DNA of 21,779 nt from JBGSMX01 sp963790405 (GCA_963790405.1 CAWBOJ010000004.1:1-21779), one strand, 5' to 3'; counted from the stretch's first letter, positions 1-9,232 are shown. Program-made: numbers and translations. The notes: generated by a model not told the origin, from the letters alone.

Positions 1-17
1 GTAGCAGCTCAGCAGCC

Positions 18-2381
18 TCACGACGAGCGTCTGTCGCTGGCCTTCTGTGCGCGTCCCGATCCAAGGCGACTCAGCGACTTTCGAAGGATACGTGGAACCG
101 ACATGATTGCATGCCCGAACCTGAACGACCACGACGTTCGGACTCGCCGCAGATCCGCTTGTGCCCGGTTTCGCTGCTTCTTCAGCCGGCCGATCTCCGC
201 ATCGCGACGCCTGGCGCCAACGCTGTAGTGCTCAAGTAGCGTCTCCCACATGATGACGGTCGTTTCGTCGCGAGGCTGCTCCACTGCAGGCAATGACAGT
301 CCCTCGAACAGCCCTCGCCATGTGCCGGCGTAGTCGAACCGTGCATACTCCTCCACGTTGGCACGCGCTTCCCCCCCGAGGGCCCTCCGATAGTCACGGT
401 CGTGCAGCAGGTCGGCCACAGCGTCGGCCGCGGCATCGACATCGCCCATCTCCACCACAACCAAGCCGCGTCGTGGTCTGGTGAGGGTTAGGTACGGCAA
501 GCCGTACATAACGCAAGGGACACCCGCGGATTGGCTCTCGGACAGGGCCAAGGGGGAACCCTCGAACTCCGACGTCATCAGGAGGACGGACGCCTGTCGG
601 TAGAAGGGCAGAACCTCCTTTTGGAAGCCGCACATCTCGACCGAGCTCTCGATTCCGAGCTCTGCAATCAAGGCGTGCAAGCTAGCCATGTAGTCCTGCT
701 CCGGGCAACTGCCGACCATGAGGAGTCTCGCATCAGGCTCCTCGTCAAGCACCTTTGCGAAGATCCTCAGTGCGTCATGAGGCCTCTTCTCGTCGGACAT
801 CCTGCCCAGCCACAGGACGTTCTTGCCCTCGAGTCCTGAGACCTCCACGCCATCCAAGCTGAAGGTGAGCGGGTTAGCTACAGAAACCACGGTGTCGTTG
901 TAGTTGCTCCAGTAGGCGCGGTCGACTTCACTCAACGTGATGACGGCGTCGCACAGACTGTAGACGGAGGGCATCTCCGCGAAGCTTGCCCATACTCGCC
1001 TCAGGGGTAGTGAGAACACGCTGTGGCAGTGAGTCGCGAACGCGATGCCCGCCGCCTTGCACATCAGAAGATCCCATACCAAGATGCTCGAAACCCACGC
1101 GTGGTAGACCATGACGTCAATCCCATGCTCCTCGATCGCCGCCTCGAGTGCACGCGCTCGATCGAGGTAGTTGCCCGGCGTTGTCTCGAAGGATGAGGGC
1201 AGCACGACCCTGCGCACACCCTCGGGCAGATCGTAGTCATCCGGCGACGGAGGATCATCGGTCAAGAGCACGACCCTGTAGCCCAGGTCTATCCAAAGCT
1301 TGATCAAGCTCGACTGGACGCGTTCCGCCCCGCCGTTCGCGTACTTGTAGTAGAATGTGCCCACGACTCGGACCTCGCGCGGGTTGCGGGCCGCCGACCG
1401 AGATTCCCTGAGTGATCGCGCTGCGTGGCCCGGCTCGCCCCAATTCAGCTTCGCCACCTTCGCGATGAGCTCAGCGGCTTCCCAATACTCCAACATCAGG
1501 TCGAATCCGGTCGCCCTGTCCTCCGCACCGAGATGCCCACTCCAGTTGGCAACACAGTCTTGCAGTAGTCCGTCCCTCGCATTCGCGTACAGTGCCTCAT
1601 ACCGAGACAGGGACCCTTCTTCGACCAAGAACTCTCTGATCGCGTCTGCCACCAAGCCCATCGAGCAGCATCCCTGGAACTGGGACCATGACAACAGGTT
1701 GTGGCCGGTGCCGCCGCGGCCGAAGTGGTAGTGGTACAGCGCTTCGTCCGGCAAGCCCCGATAGGACTGCGCGTAGTAGCTCAACAGGAAGTACGCGTAC
1801 TTGTCTTCTCCTCGCGGATACCTGCCGTCCTTCACGCGCGAGAAGCCCTTCTTGCACACCTCGGCCGAGTACAGCTTGTCCCACAGGGAGAAGTTGTAGA
1901 GTCTATTCTTGGAGAAGGCTCCTTCGAGGATCCTGCTGCCGTCGAGCACCCCGTCGTAGGGCTTGATGAAGTTGTGCAACCACTCGACGCTCGCGCGCGG
2001 TAGGCTCGTTTGGGCTGTGATGACCGTGCCGAAATGGAGTATGTCGACGGGGTCGCGCTGCACCGCTGCATACAGACGCTCGCAAGCATCGAGCTCGAGC
2101 GCGTCGTCGGCATCGACGAACATGATGTACTCACCGGTTGACGCGAGCACGCCGTCCTTACGAGCCTGCGAGACACTCTTGTTCTCAGGGAACGTGATCA
2201 CCCTGACGCGCGGGTCACGTTCCGAGTACTCCCGCAAGATGCGTGCGGATGCATCGTCGCTCTTGTCGTCAACGCAGATCACTTCAATGTCATCGAGTGT
2301 CTGTCCGACGATACTTCCCAGTGATTCATGCAGATAGTCCTGTGCGTTGTGCACGGGAACGATGATCGAGATCTTGGGCAA
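18..2381 (-). CDS. Fused GT2-GT4 glycosyltransferase, two-domain
   Basis: Predicted cytoplasmic enzyme of surface-glycan synthesis, 787 aa from a TTG start. The N-terminal part (about residues 1-250) is a GT-A family 2 domain: it opens PKISIIVPVHN, has ICVDDKSDD, and its metal/nucleotide-binding motif is DADD near residues 90-93. A second GT-B family 4 domain starts near residue 337 (FYYKYANGGAERVQ), includes LWLGRMSDEKRP, and carries the EX7E motif at about residues 607-615 (EGSPLALSE). A charged coiled-coil tail ends in a Ser-Trp-Ser-Phe-Arg-Phe-Gly motif resembling the tails of the glycosyltransferases at 16241-19824. The frame stays open upstream to 2474, but the TTG at 2379-2381 follows an exact AGGAGG by 9 nt and begins the protein exactly at the domain edge. 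The two domains suggest addition of two successive sugars; donors and acceptor cannot be read. It lies at the window edge, so its operon is unknown. Confidence 0.88.
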   Translation of the reverse strand: MPKISIIVPVHNAQDYLHESLGSIVGQTLDDIEVICVDDKSDDASARILREYSERDPRVRVITFPENKSVSQARKDGVLASTGEYIMFVDADDALELDACERLYAAVQRDPVDILHFGTVITAQTSLPRASVEWLHNFIKPYDGVLDGSRILEGAFSKNRLYNFSLWDKLYSAEVCKKGFSRVKDGRYPRGEDKYAYFLLSYYAQSYRGLPDEALYHYHFGRGGTGHNLLSWSQFQGCCSMGLVADAIREFLVEEGSLSRYEALYANARDGLLQDCVANWSGHLGAEDRATGFDLMLEYWEAAELIAKVAKLNWGEPGHAARSLRESRSAARNPREVRVVGTFYYKYANGGAERVQSSLIKLWIDLGYRVVLLTDDPPSPDDYDLPEGVRRVVLPSSFETTPGNYLDRARALEAAIEEHGIDVMVYHAWVSSILVWDLLMCKAAGIAFATHCHSVFSLPLRRVWASFAEMPSVYSLCDAVITLSEVDRAYWSNYNDTVVSVANPLTFSLDGVEVSGLEGKNVLWLGRMSDEKRPHDALRIFAKVLDEEPDARLLMVGSCPEQDYMASLHALIAELGIESSVEMCGFQKEVLPFYRQASVLLMTSEFEGSPLALSESQSAGVPCVMYGLPYLTLTRPRRGLVVVEMGDVDAAADAVADLLHDRDYRRALGGEARANVEEYARFDYAGTWRGLFEGLSLPAVEQPRDETTVIMWETLLEHYSVGARRRDAEIGRLKKQRNRAQADLRRVRTSWSFRFGHAIMSVPRILRKSLSRLGSGRAQKASDRRSS

Positions 2382-2390
2382 CGAGAAACT

Positions 2391-2396
2391 CCTCCT
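2391..2396 (-). promoter_or_regulatory. Ribosome binding site that fixes a TTG start
   Basis: Read on the minus strand this is AGGAGG, followed 9 nt later by TTG at 2379-2381. The frame upstream encodes a Cys/Arg-rich stretch unlike glycosyltransferase N-termini, so this site supports the TTG as the true start of the GT2-GT4 gene. Confidence 0.7.
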
Positions 2397-2575
2397 GCAG
2401 CATGCGACGCGTGTCGTCCCAAAGCACCGGCGACCACATCGGACTCGAGATCCTGAGCAGCAGGAGCTGCACACAGCGCCCAGCGAGAGATGATCGCCTC
2501 GATGGTGTTACACAGGATTCGAGCCTCGTGTCCCGCATCCAGCGAGTCGTACCCGATTCCACCGAGACGCGTGGG

Positions 2576-3247
2576 TCACCGATTACGCGAGACTCGGTAG
2601 GTGGCTCCCTCAGTTGATTCTATCAGTAATGTCATGACTGGAAGCCCTATGGCCAACCACGCACCGCCGAGCAACCACGAAGCAGTCACGTCGGTCGGGT
2701 AGTGGACGCCCAGGTACACGCGTGACACCCCGACAACAATCGCGTACAAAGCGCAGCCAGCGACGGCCAGTCCCTTGGCCAGCGGCCTCAGCTCTAACCG
2801 TAGGACAAGCCACGCGACCACGCTCGCCACGAGCAGACTGGCCATCGAGTGGCCCGAGGGGAAGCTGTACGTGATCGGCAGGTCGGCGAGCATCGTGCCG
2901 ACTGGCGGGCGCGGTCGTTCGAAGTGGCCCTTGGCGAGGGTTGACAGCAACATGCCGACTCCTAACGCTCCGGCGGCGAACGCAGCCTCGAGTCGCCGGC
3001 CTCGAACCATCATGATCGTCACGATTCCAACCGTGACGATCATGATGAACGCCGTACCGCCGGCGTGTGTCACCGCGCGCATCCCTGACGTCATGTAGGG
3101 TGTGCGCCACGACTGCACAGCGGCGGAGATCCGGGTGTCGAAGTGAGTGACCCCCGGCGATTGTGCAACGTAGGTTGCGAGCCCCCAGAAGCCCCACAGG
3201 CACACAGCCGAGACCGCCAGCCCGATGAGAACCGGACCGCGCCTCAC
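2576..3247 (-). CDS. PAP2-family membrane phosphatase
   Basis: Predicted integral membrane lipid phosphatase of the PAP2/phosphatidic acid phosphatase type 2 family, 223 aa from GTG. All three family signatures are visible: K-x6-RP at about residues 106-114 (KGHFERPRP), PSGH at 130-133, and SR-x5-H-x3-D at 175-186 (SRVYLGVHYPTD). Several hydrophobic segments surround them. Family members dephosphorylate undecaprenyl pyrophosphate, phosphatidic acid or phosphatidylglycerophosphate; the substrate here is not determined. The chosen GTG at 3245-3247 overlaps the TGA of ppaC as GTGA, suggesting translational coupling. An ATG at 3313 would give 245 aa but overlap ppaC by 70 nt. Given the glycan genes nearby, recycling of the polyprenyl carrier is plausible but inferred. 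Confidence 0.9.
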   Translation of the reverse strand: MRRGPVLIGLAVSAVCLWGFWGLATYVAQSPGVTHFDTRISAAVQSWRTPYMTSGMRAVTHAGGTAFIMIVTVGIVTIMMVRGRRLEAAFAAGALGVGMLLSTLAKGHFERPRPPVGTMLADLPITYSFPSGHSMASLLVASVVAWLVLRLELRPLAKGLAVAGCALYAIVVGVSRVYLGVHYPTDVTASWLLGGAWLAIGLPVMTLLIESTEGATYRVSRNR

Positions 3248-4869
3248 GCGCCCGATGTTTCGACCAGACGAGCCGCAATCTGCTTCTTCCGAGAAAGCAC
3301 CCCGGGCATCCACGCGCTCCCCCGCTCAAGCGACACGTCAAGCGCCCGTTCCACCAGGCGCGTCTTGCCCACCGCGAAGACCTCTGAGCCCTCGCGGACG
3401 ATATCGGTGGCCATCAGCACGACCAGATCGTAGCGGCGCTGCTCGCGCAGCGTCTCCATGGCGGCGATGATCTCGTCGGCGTGGCTCATGACCAGCGTAA
3501 GGTCGACCGCCTCGTACTGCGCGATAGCTGCCACGACGTCACCGGCCCGGTACTCCTTTGTATCGGCACGCACGATCTGCTCGGCGTTGAACACCTCGCC
3601 CGCCGCACGTGAGCCAAAGAGCTCCATCCCCAACTGCATCGGCTCGACCGCCGCGATCGCCGAGAGGTGCTCGACCGTCTCGCGATCGAGATCCGTGGTT
3701 GTGGGCGACTTCAGAAGCACGGTGTCGGTGAGCACGGCGGCAAGCAGAATCCCTGCGATGGCCGGAGGTATGTCGACGCTGAGAGTGCGATACCGATTCG
3801 CGACGATCGTAGCCGTCGAGCCCACCGGCATGTTGAGGAACATGATCGGGCCGCTCGTCTGGATGTCCCCCACCCTGTGGTGGTCCACGATCTCGACGAC
3901 AGCCGCGTCTTCGATCCCTGCCGCAGACTGTGCCGCCTCGTTGTGATCGACCAGCACGACACGCCGCTTGATGCCGCGGGCGATGTTGGTGCGCGTCAGG
4001 ATCCCCGCACAGCCGCCATCGTCGTCAACAACCACCGCCTCTCGGTGCACGCTCGACAGCAGGTCCTCGGCCGCCTCGGAAAGCAAGGTGTCCGGTCGCA
4101 TCTGCAACGCATCGGTCTCCATGAGATCGCCCACGGCCTGGGCAAGCGAGACCAGCCGAGCCGCCGAGTAGGTGTCGTGCGCGGTGACGAGCAGGGCCGC
4201 GCGCTTGGAAGCGGCGAGCTCGATGACCTCGGGTGTGGGCTCGGCCCCGCCGGTCACGATCAGGCACGCGGCACCCGCTTCGAGCGCCATCGGCTGAGTA
4301 CGCACGCGGTCTCCCACGATGAGGGCGTCGCCCGGCCTGATCCACGACATGACCGTTACAGGCTCCGATGCGCCGATGAGAACGTTGCCGGACAGAAGTG
4401 AGTCTTCGCCTCCCGCAAGGATGCGTGCATCCAAGACACGAGCCAGTCGACCCACCGAGACAGGCACCTGCGAGAACCCCGCGATCTCGGTCTCATCGAG
4501 GTATCGCTCCGCCAGCATCCGTTGGCTCACAAGCCCCACGACCCTGCCATCGAGGATCACGGGAAGCGCGCGGACGTCGTGCTCGCGCATGAGCCGCCCA
4601 GCCTCGAGCATGGGCTCGCCGGGGCCGATGGTGACCACCTGCTCGGTCATCACATCCCGCACGCGAGTGTGGACATGGGCGATCTGCTCGGGAAGCTCAA
4701 GTCCGAACCGCTGAAACGCCCAGACGGTCTCTTTTGGCACCGACCCCAAACGGGCGGCCACGTAGACGCTCTCCGGATCCGTGAGGTTCTTGAGATGCGC
4801 ATACGCCACCGCCGAGCAGACGGAGTCGTTGTCGGGGTTCTTGTGGCCGAAGACGAGGACGGGGCCCAC
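3244..4869 (-). CDS. ppaC: Manganese-dependent inorganic pyrophosphatase (family II) with CBS and DRTGG inserts
   Basis: Cytoplasmic family II pyrophosphatase, 541 aa, hydrolysing pyrophosphate to two phosphates. The N-terminus has the DHH-family metal motif GHKNPDNDS (His9, Asp13, Asp15). Later motifs are LVDHNE and IVDHHR, both carrying metal ligands, followed by a DHHA2-type C-terminal domain. Between the first motif and the rest lies a regulatory insert: a CBS motif at roughly residues 70-125 (VRDVMTEQVVTI), a DRTGG-like section at roughly 145-240, and a second CBS at roughly 250-300. Characterised CBS-containing pyrophosphatases are controlled by adenine nucleotides, and DRTGG-containing forms by diadenosine polyphosphates; the length matches that larger class. 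GTG start, with AAAGGAGA a few nt upstream. Its stop overlaps the start of the PAP2 gene, so the two are probably co-translated. Confidence 0.95.
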   Translation of the reverse strand: MGPVLVFGHKNPDNDSVCSAVAYAHLKNLTDPESVYVAARLGSVPKETVWAFQRFGLELPEQIAHVHTRVRDVMTEQVVTIGPGEPMLEAGRLMREHDVRALPVILDGRVVGLVSQRMLAERYLDETEIAGFSQVPVSVGRLARVLDARILAGGEDSLLSGNVLIGASEPVTVMSWIRPGDALIVGDRVRTQPMALEAGAACLIVTGGAEPTPEVIELAASKRAALLVTAHDTYSAARLVSLAQAVGDLMETDALQMRPDTLLSEAAEDLLSSVHREAVVVDDDGGCAGILTRTNIARGIKRRVVLVDHNEAAQSAAGIEDAAVVEIVDHHRVGDIQTSGPIMFLNMPVGSTATIVANRYRTLSVDIPPAIAGILLAAVLTDTVLLKSPTTTDLDRETVEHLSAIAAVEPMQLGMELFGSRAAGEVFNAEQIVRADTKEYRAGDVVAAIAQYEAVDLTLVMSHADEIIAAMETLREQRRYDLVVLMATDIVREGSEVFAVGKTRLVERALDVSLERGSAWMPGVLSRKKQIAARLVETSGA

Positions 4870-4911
4870 AGGCTCTCCTTTGCGTCGCGAGGGCGCAGCG
4901 CGCTGACGCGC

Positions 4912-7188
4912 CTACTTGACCTTCACTATGGGAGCGTACCCGACCAGCAGCTTCTTCGTCTCGCCGGTCCGGTCGAATCGGATCTCGAGCTGGTCACCTT
5001 TGACGGAGGTCACGCGCCCCCGCCCGAACGCCTTGTGGTCGACCGAGTCGCCCACGGCGAACGTCTCGGACGGCGTCTTGGGCTGCGGCCCCGCGGCGGG
5101 TCCGCCCTTCGCGACCGCTGCCGACCCGCGCGAAGGAGCGCCGGAGCCAAAGACCCTGCCTCCGCTGTCCCCCGCACCGTGCCCGAAGCTCCCTCGGCGA
5201 TCGCCGCGCTTCTCCCAGCCACCCGCGCCGCCAAAGCCGCTCGATCCAACACCTGAGGCCTCGACACACTCGCCGGGAATCTCGCCGATGAAGCGGCTTG
5301 GGGGGTTGTGCTGCGTGGAACCGTAGAGCGAGCGGGAGTGCGCGTGCGTGAGGTACAGACGCTCGCGGGCGCGCGTGATCGCAACGTAGGCGAGCCTGCG
5401 CTCCTCCTCGACGCTGGACGGATCGAACATCGAGTTCTGGTGCGGGAAAATCGACTCCTCAAGCCCGGCGACGAACACGACGGGATACTCGAGCCCCTTG
5501 GCGGTGTGGACCGTCATGAGGGTCACATACTCGTCGGCGCCTTCATCCACGGTATCGAGGTCGGTGCGCAAAGCCAGCCACTCCATGAACGCGGGCAGGT
5601 CCGGCTGGTCGTGTCCTGCCGCAAACTCGCTCACCACGGTGAAGAACTCGCGAATGTTCTCGGCCCGACCCAGCGCCTCTTCGGTGCGCTCAGCCTCGTA
5701 CGCGGCGATCAGCCCGGCCTTGTCGACGACCATCTCGACGAGGTCTCGCAAGTCGCCTTCGAGGGATCTGAGCTCGTCAAGCATCTCCGAGAAGACGTGT
5801 AGGCTGCCCCGGGCGCGGGCGTTGAGCCAGTCCTCGGTCACCGCGTCGCGCAGCGCAGTTTCGAAGCCCACACCGCGCTCGCGCGCCGTCGATTCGATGC
5901 GCTCGACCGACGTGTCGCCGATGCCGCGCTTCGGCGTGTTGATGATCCGCTTGAGCGCGATCTCATCGGCGGGGTTCACGACTGCCTTCAGGTAGCCCAT
6001 CACGTCCCGGATCTCTGCGCGGTCGAAGAACCGCGTGCCACCCACTATCTTGTAGGCGACTCCGGCGCGCAGCAGGGCGTCTTCCAGCGAGCGGGACTGG
6101 GCGTTGGTACGGTAGAAGATGGCGAACTCCGTGTAGCGGCGGTGCTCTGAGCGCACCAGCCGTTCGACTTCGCCCGCAATGAAACGGGCTTCGTCACGCT
6201 CGTCGCTGGCCAAGTAGCTCGCGATCTTCTCGCCCTCGGCGTTACTCGTGAACAGCGTCTTGGGCTTGCGGCTCGCGTTGTTAGCCACGACCGCGTTGGC
6301 GGCCATGAGGATCCGCGCGGTCGACCGGTAGTTCTCCTCCAGCTTGACCACTTTGGCCTCGGGATAGTCGTGCTCGAACTCGAGGATGTTGCGGATATCG
6401 GCTCCGCGCCACGAGTAGATCGACTGGTCGTCGTCGCCCACCACCATCAGGTTGCGGTGCACCGCTGCGAGCAGGTTCGTGATCGAGTACTGCGCGTGGT
6501 TCGTGTCCTGGTACTCGTCTACGCTGATGTAGCGAAAGCGCTCCTGATATGCCGAGAGGACCGCAGGGTTCTCGGCGAGCAGCCAGTGCGTATTGACGAG
6601 CAGGTCGTCGAAGTCCATCGAGTTCGCCTCGAGCAGGCGCGCCTGATAGCGCGGGAAGATCTTCGCGGCAGCCTTGTCGAGCGGCGAGAAGCACGCAGCG
6701 GCCAGGGTCTCGGCCGTCATCAGTTCGTTCTTCGCGCTCGAAATACGACCACGTACCGCGTTGATCGGGTAGCGTTTGTCGTCGTACTCAAGCTCACGCA
6801 TCACCTCGCGGATGAGGCGCTTCGAGTCGTCGTCGTCATAGATGGTGAAGTTGCTCGTGAAGCCGAGCAGCTCGGCGTCGAGGCGCAGCATGCGCACGCA
6901 CATCGCGTGGAACGTCGAGACCCACATGGCGCGCGGGTTCCATCGGCCGGGCATGCTCCCCAGAAGCCGACTCAACCGCTCGCGCATCTCGGCGGCGGCC
7001 TTGTTGGTGAAGGTTATCGCGAGAACCTCGTGTGGGCTCACGTTCAGATTCGCAACGAGGTGTGCGATTCGGTACGTGAGCACGCGTGTCTTGCCCGAGC
7101 CGGCGCCGGCAAGAACCAGAAGCGGGCCCTCGGTGGTCTCCACGGCTTCGCGCTGAGCGGGGTTGAGTGAGCTGAGATCTAGTGTCAT
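4912..7188 (-). CDS. pcrA: ATP-dependent DNA helicase PcrA/UvrD, intact copy
   Basis: Superfamily 1A 3'-5' DNA helicase, 758 aa, acting in repair and replication restart. The helicase motifs appear in order: Walker A AGAGSGKT with Lys33, TFTNKAAAEM (Ia), DEYQDTN (II), GDDDQSIYSWRGAD (III), LEENYRST (IV), MTVHTAKGLEYPVVF (V) and YVAITRARERLYL (VI). A Gly/Ser-rich linker at about residues 635-700 leads to a C-terminal Tudor-like tail (AFGRGRV...IRFDRTGETKKLL), the part known in PcrA to contact RNA polymerase. The ATG at 7188 is chosen because the N-terminus MTLDLSSLNPAQREAV matches the family; no clear Shine-Dalgarno precedes it. It is divergent from ugd, with about 100 nt between. Two decayed relatives of this gene lie at 8575-9155 and 14797-15207. 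Both keep only the two ends of the gene. Confidence 0.97.
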   Translation of the reverse strand: MTLDLSSLNPAQREAVETTEGPLLVLAGAGSGKTRVLTYRIAHLVANLNVSPHEVLAITFTNKAAAEMRERLSRLLGSMPGRWNPRAMWVSTFHAMCVRMLRLDAELLGFTSNFTIYDDDDSKRLIREVMRELEYDDKRYPINAVRGRISSAKNELMTAETLAAACFSPLDKAAAKIFPRYQARLLEANSMDFDDLLVNTHWLLAENPAVLSAYQERFRYISVDEYQDTNHAQYSITNLLAAVHRNLMVVGDDDQSIYSWRGADIRNILEFEHDYPEAKVVKLEENYRSTARILMAANAVVANNASRKPKTLFTSNAEGEKIASYLASDERDEARFIAGEVERLVRSEHRRYTEFAIFYRTNAQSRSLEDALLRAGVAYKIVGGTRFFDRAEIRDVMGYLKAVVNPADEIALKRIINTPKRGIGDTSVERIESTARERGVGFETALRDAVTEDWLNARARGSLHVFSEMLDELRSLEGDLRDLVEMVVDKAGLIAAYEAERTEEALGRAENIREFFTVVSEFAAGHDQPDLPAFMEWLALRTDLDTVDEGADEYVTLMTVHTAKGLEYPVVFVAGLEESIFPHQNSMFDPSSVEEERRLAYVAITRARERLYLTHAHSRSLYGSTQHNPPSRFIGEIPGECVEASGVGSSGFGGAGGWEKRGDRRGSFGHGAGDSGGRVFGSGAPSRGSAAVAKGGPAAGPQPKTPSETFAVGDSVDHKAFGRGRVTSVKGDQLEIRFDRTGETKKLLVGYAPIVKVK

Positions 7189-7244
7189 AGGGGAGGTAGT
7201 TTAGCACCTGCCCCTCGATCCCGATGGTCTCCGGAGTGCTCGGC

Positions 7245-7250
7245 TACAAT
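7245..7250 (+). promoter_or_regulatory. Possible -10 element upstream of ugd
   Basis: TACAAT lies about 40 nt before the ugd start in the divergent pcrA-ugd gap. No good -35 is found at 16-18 nt, so this is only a candidate. Confidence 0.3.
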
Positions 7251-7290
7251 GTGTGCCAGGGGAAGGGCACCGTCACTCTGGAGGAACTCG

Positions 7291-8541
7291 ATGAACGTAT
7301 GCGTTCTTGGCGCAGGCTACGTGGGCCTGGTGACCGGCGTGTGCCTCGCCGAACTCGGTCACGATGTCCTGGTTCTGGATGTGAACCTGGAGCGTGTCGA
7401 GCTCCTGAAGACTGGACGCTCGCCCATAGTCGAGCCCGGACTCGAAGAACTGATGCGCTCGAACTCCGCGCGGCTCACGTTCGCCGTACCCCCTGCCGGC
7501 CTGGCAGACGCCGATGTCGTGGTCGTCGCGGTCGGGACACCCTCAACTCCAAGCGGAGCGGCGGACCTGCGTTACGTGAGAGAGGCGATCTCGATGATCG
7601 CCGACGCAACGAAACCCGGAACCACCGTGATCATGAAGTCGACGGTGCCTCCCGGCACCGGCAAGAGCCTTAGCGATGAACTCGCCACGGCAGGTTGCGC
7701 CTACGCCTCCAACCCCGAGTTTCTTCGGGAGGGCAGTGCGATCAAGGACTTCTTCGAGACCGACCGCATAGTGGTCGGAGCTTCCGATTCGTCCGTTTTC
7801 GATCGGCTGCGCGAGCTGTACGAGGGCATCGACACGGAGTTCGTGGAGTGCAACGTGGCAAGCGCCGAGATGATCAAGTACGCGTCGAATGCGTTCTTGG
7901 CCACGAAGATCTCATTCATCAACGAGATTGCCAACGTGTGCGCCTTGGTCGACGCCGACATCGCCGATGTCGCGCGCGGAGTCGGTATGGATCGCCGAAT
8001 CGGCGGTGACTTCTTGAATGCCGGCATCGGCTACGGAGGGTCGTGCTTCCCCAAGGACACGCGTGCGCTGGACTTCTTCTCGGTGCTGAACGGCTACGAC
8101 TTCAGGCTTCTCAAGGCAGTCATCGAGGTCAACGCGAGGCAGCGAATGTTGCCGCTGCAGGCGATAGAGAGCCGGCTGGGCTCCCTGCGCGGTCGCAGGA
8201 TCGCGATCCTCGGCATCACGTTCAAGCCATTCACTGACGATATCCGAGAGTCCCCCGCACTCGACATAGCGTCGATGCTTGCCATGGAGGGCGCTCGAGT
8301 CACCGCCCATGACCCTCAGGGACGGCTGCCGGAGAACTCGACAATCGAGCAACACGCAGATGTCTATACGGCACTCAAGGACGCGGAAGCCGTTGTCGTC
8401 GCCGTCGAATGGCCCGAGTACCGCGAGATAGACTGGGCAAAGGCCGCCGCCTTGATGGCGCCTGAAGCGTTTGTCTTCGACGGGCGCAACTGGCTGGACG
8501 GGGGAGCGTCAGGGCTGCCGGACTCGCCTATGCGAATGTAG
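7291..8541 (+). CDS. ugd: UDP-glucose 6-dehydrogenase
   Basis: Cytoplasmic NAD-dependent enzyme that oxidises UDP-glucose to UDP-glucuronate, supplying acidic sugar for surface polysaccharide. The protein is 416 aa, slightly short of the usual 430-450. The N-terminal Rossmann motif GAGYVGLVTG begins at residue 7, and EFLREGSAIKDF is the family core. Lys206 lies in ASNAFLATK. The catalytic Cys252 lies in YGGSCFPKD, the thiol that forms the covalent intermediate. The C-terminal domain has ILGITFKP and DDIRESPA. The ATG at 7291 follows GGAGG by 7 nt; an upstream in-frame ATG at 7249 overlaps the likely -10 element and is rejected. A related sugar such as UDP-ManNAc cannot be fully excluded as substrate. 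A 19-nt segment inside the gene (7881-7899) recurs exactly at 9290-9308. The decayed pcrA copy begins only 34 nt after the stop. Confidence 0.94.
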   Translation: MNVCVLGAGYVGLVTGVCLAELGHDVLVLDVNLERVELLKTGRSPIVEPGLEELMRSNSARLTFAVPPAGLADADVVVVAVGTPSTPSGAADLRYVREAISMIADATKPGTTVIMKSTVPPGTGKSLSDELATAGCAYASNPEFLREGSAIKDFFETDRIVVGASDSSVFDRLRELYEGIDTEFVECNVASAEMIKYASNAFLATKISFINEIANVCALVDADIADVARGVGMDRRIGGDFLNAGIGYGGSCFPKDTRALDFFSVLNGYDFRLLKAVIEVNARQRMLPLQAIESRLGSLRGRRIAILGITFKPFTDDIRESPALDIASMLAMEGARVTAHDPQGRLPENSTIEQHADVYTALKDAEAVVVAVEWPEYREIDWAKAAALMAPEAFVFDGRNWLDGGASGLPDSPMRM

Positions 8542-8574
8542 GTCAATCGGTGTAGCCAAGGTGGCGTGCCGTCC

Positions 8575-9155
8575 CTACGTCTTGATCTTCACGATCGGCG
8601 CATACCCGAACAGGAGCCTCTTCGTCTCGCGCGTGCGGTCGAAACGGATCTCAATCGCGTCACCGCTCACGAAAGACACGGTGCCCCGGCCGAACGCCTT
8701 CCGGTCGACGGCATCGTCGAACTCGAACGTTCGGTCGGCGCCACGGGCTTCGGCCCCGTTCCCCGTGATCCGGGGCCGAATCCACTCGTTCCATCCGTGG
8801 TTCCTTGACGGGCACCGTCGCCAAAGACGCGGCCACCGCTCGCGTCACCGCCGGTTCCATGCCCGAACGTGCCCTTCCGGTCACCGCGCTTGGCCCATCC
8901 GCTCGCGATATATCCGCTCGATCCGGTGCCGGAGGCCTCGACGTGTTCGGTCGGGATCTCGCCTATGAAGTGGCTGGCCGGATTGTGCTGCCTCGACGGT
9001 TGCGGCCTTGTTCGTCAAGGTGAGCACGCGCGTCTTGCCGGACCCGGCGCCCGCGAGCACGAGCACGAGGAGCGGACCTTCGGTGGTCCACAGCCTGACG
9101 CTGCGCGGGCTTGAGTGAGCTGAGATCGAGCGTCGTAGGGGAATTCGTTAAGCAC
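8575..9155 (-). pseudogene. Decayed, internally deleted pcrA copy 1
   Basis: This stretch is a diverged relative of the two ends of pcrA, in the same orientation as the intact gene. At 8575-8990 the minus strand encodes the helicase tail, ending in GYAPIVKIKT before a TAG at 8575-8577, preceded by FGRGTVSFV, IEIRFDRTRETKRLL and further up FIGEIPTEHVEASG. Near 8990 it jumps to the region for TNKAA, then near 9017 to the Walker A region, then to TTLDLSSLKPAQRQAV. Roughly 1.7 kb of the helicase core and a second segment of about 65 nt are missing. The start codon is ACG (9134-9136) where the intact gene has ATG. Resemblance continues into the upstream flank (TTAAGCAC against TTTAGCAC). Identity to the intact gene looks like about three quarters by eye, so this is not a recent duplicate. 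It cannot encode a helicase. Confidence 0.9.
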
Positions 9156-9232
9156 TCAGCCGCGGTAATGTGGGGAGGCATCGTGCGTTGGTCGCGGCCA
9201 CAACGACCAAAGCCATCTCCGTTGACCAGTCT

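Noticed and set aside
3667..5256. Two plus-strand open frames of 244 codons each (3667-4401 and 4522-5256)
   Set aside because: They are antisense to ppaC and pcrA, rich in Arg, His and Asp as expected for shadow frames, and have no motif.
8471..8968. Plus-strand open frame after ugd as a gene
   Set aside because: It covers the antisense strand of the pcrA tail remnant and has no independent coding support.
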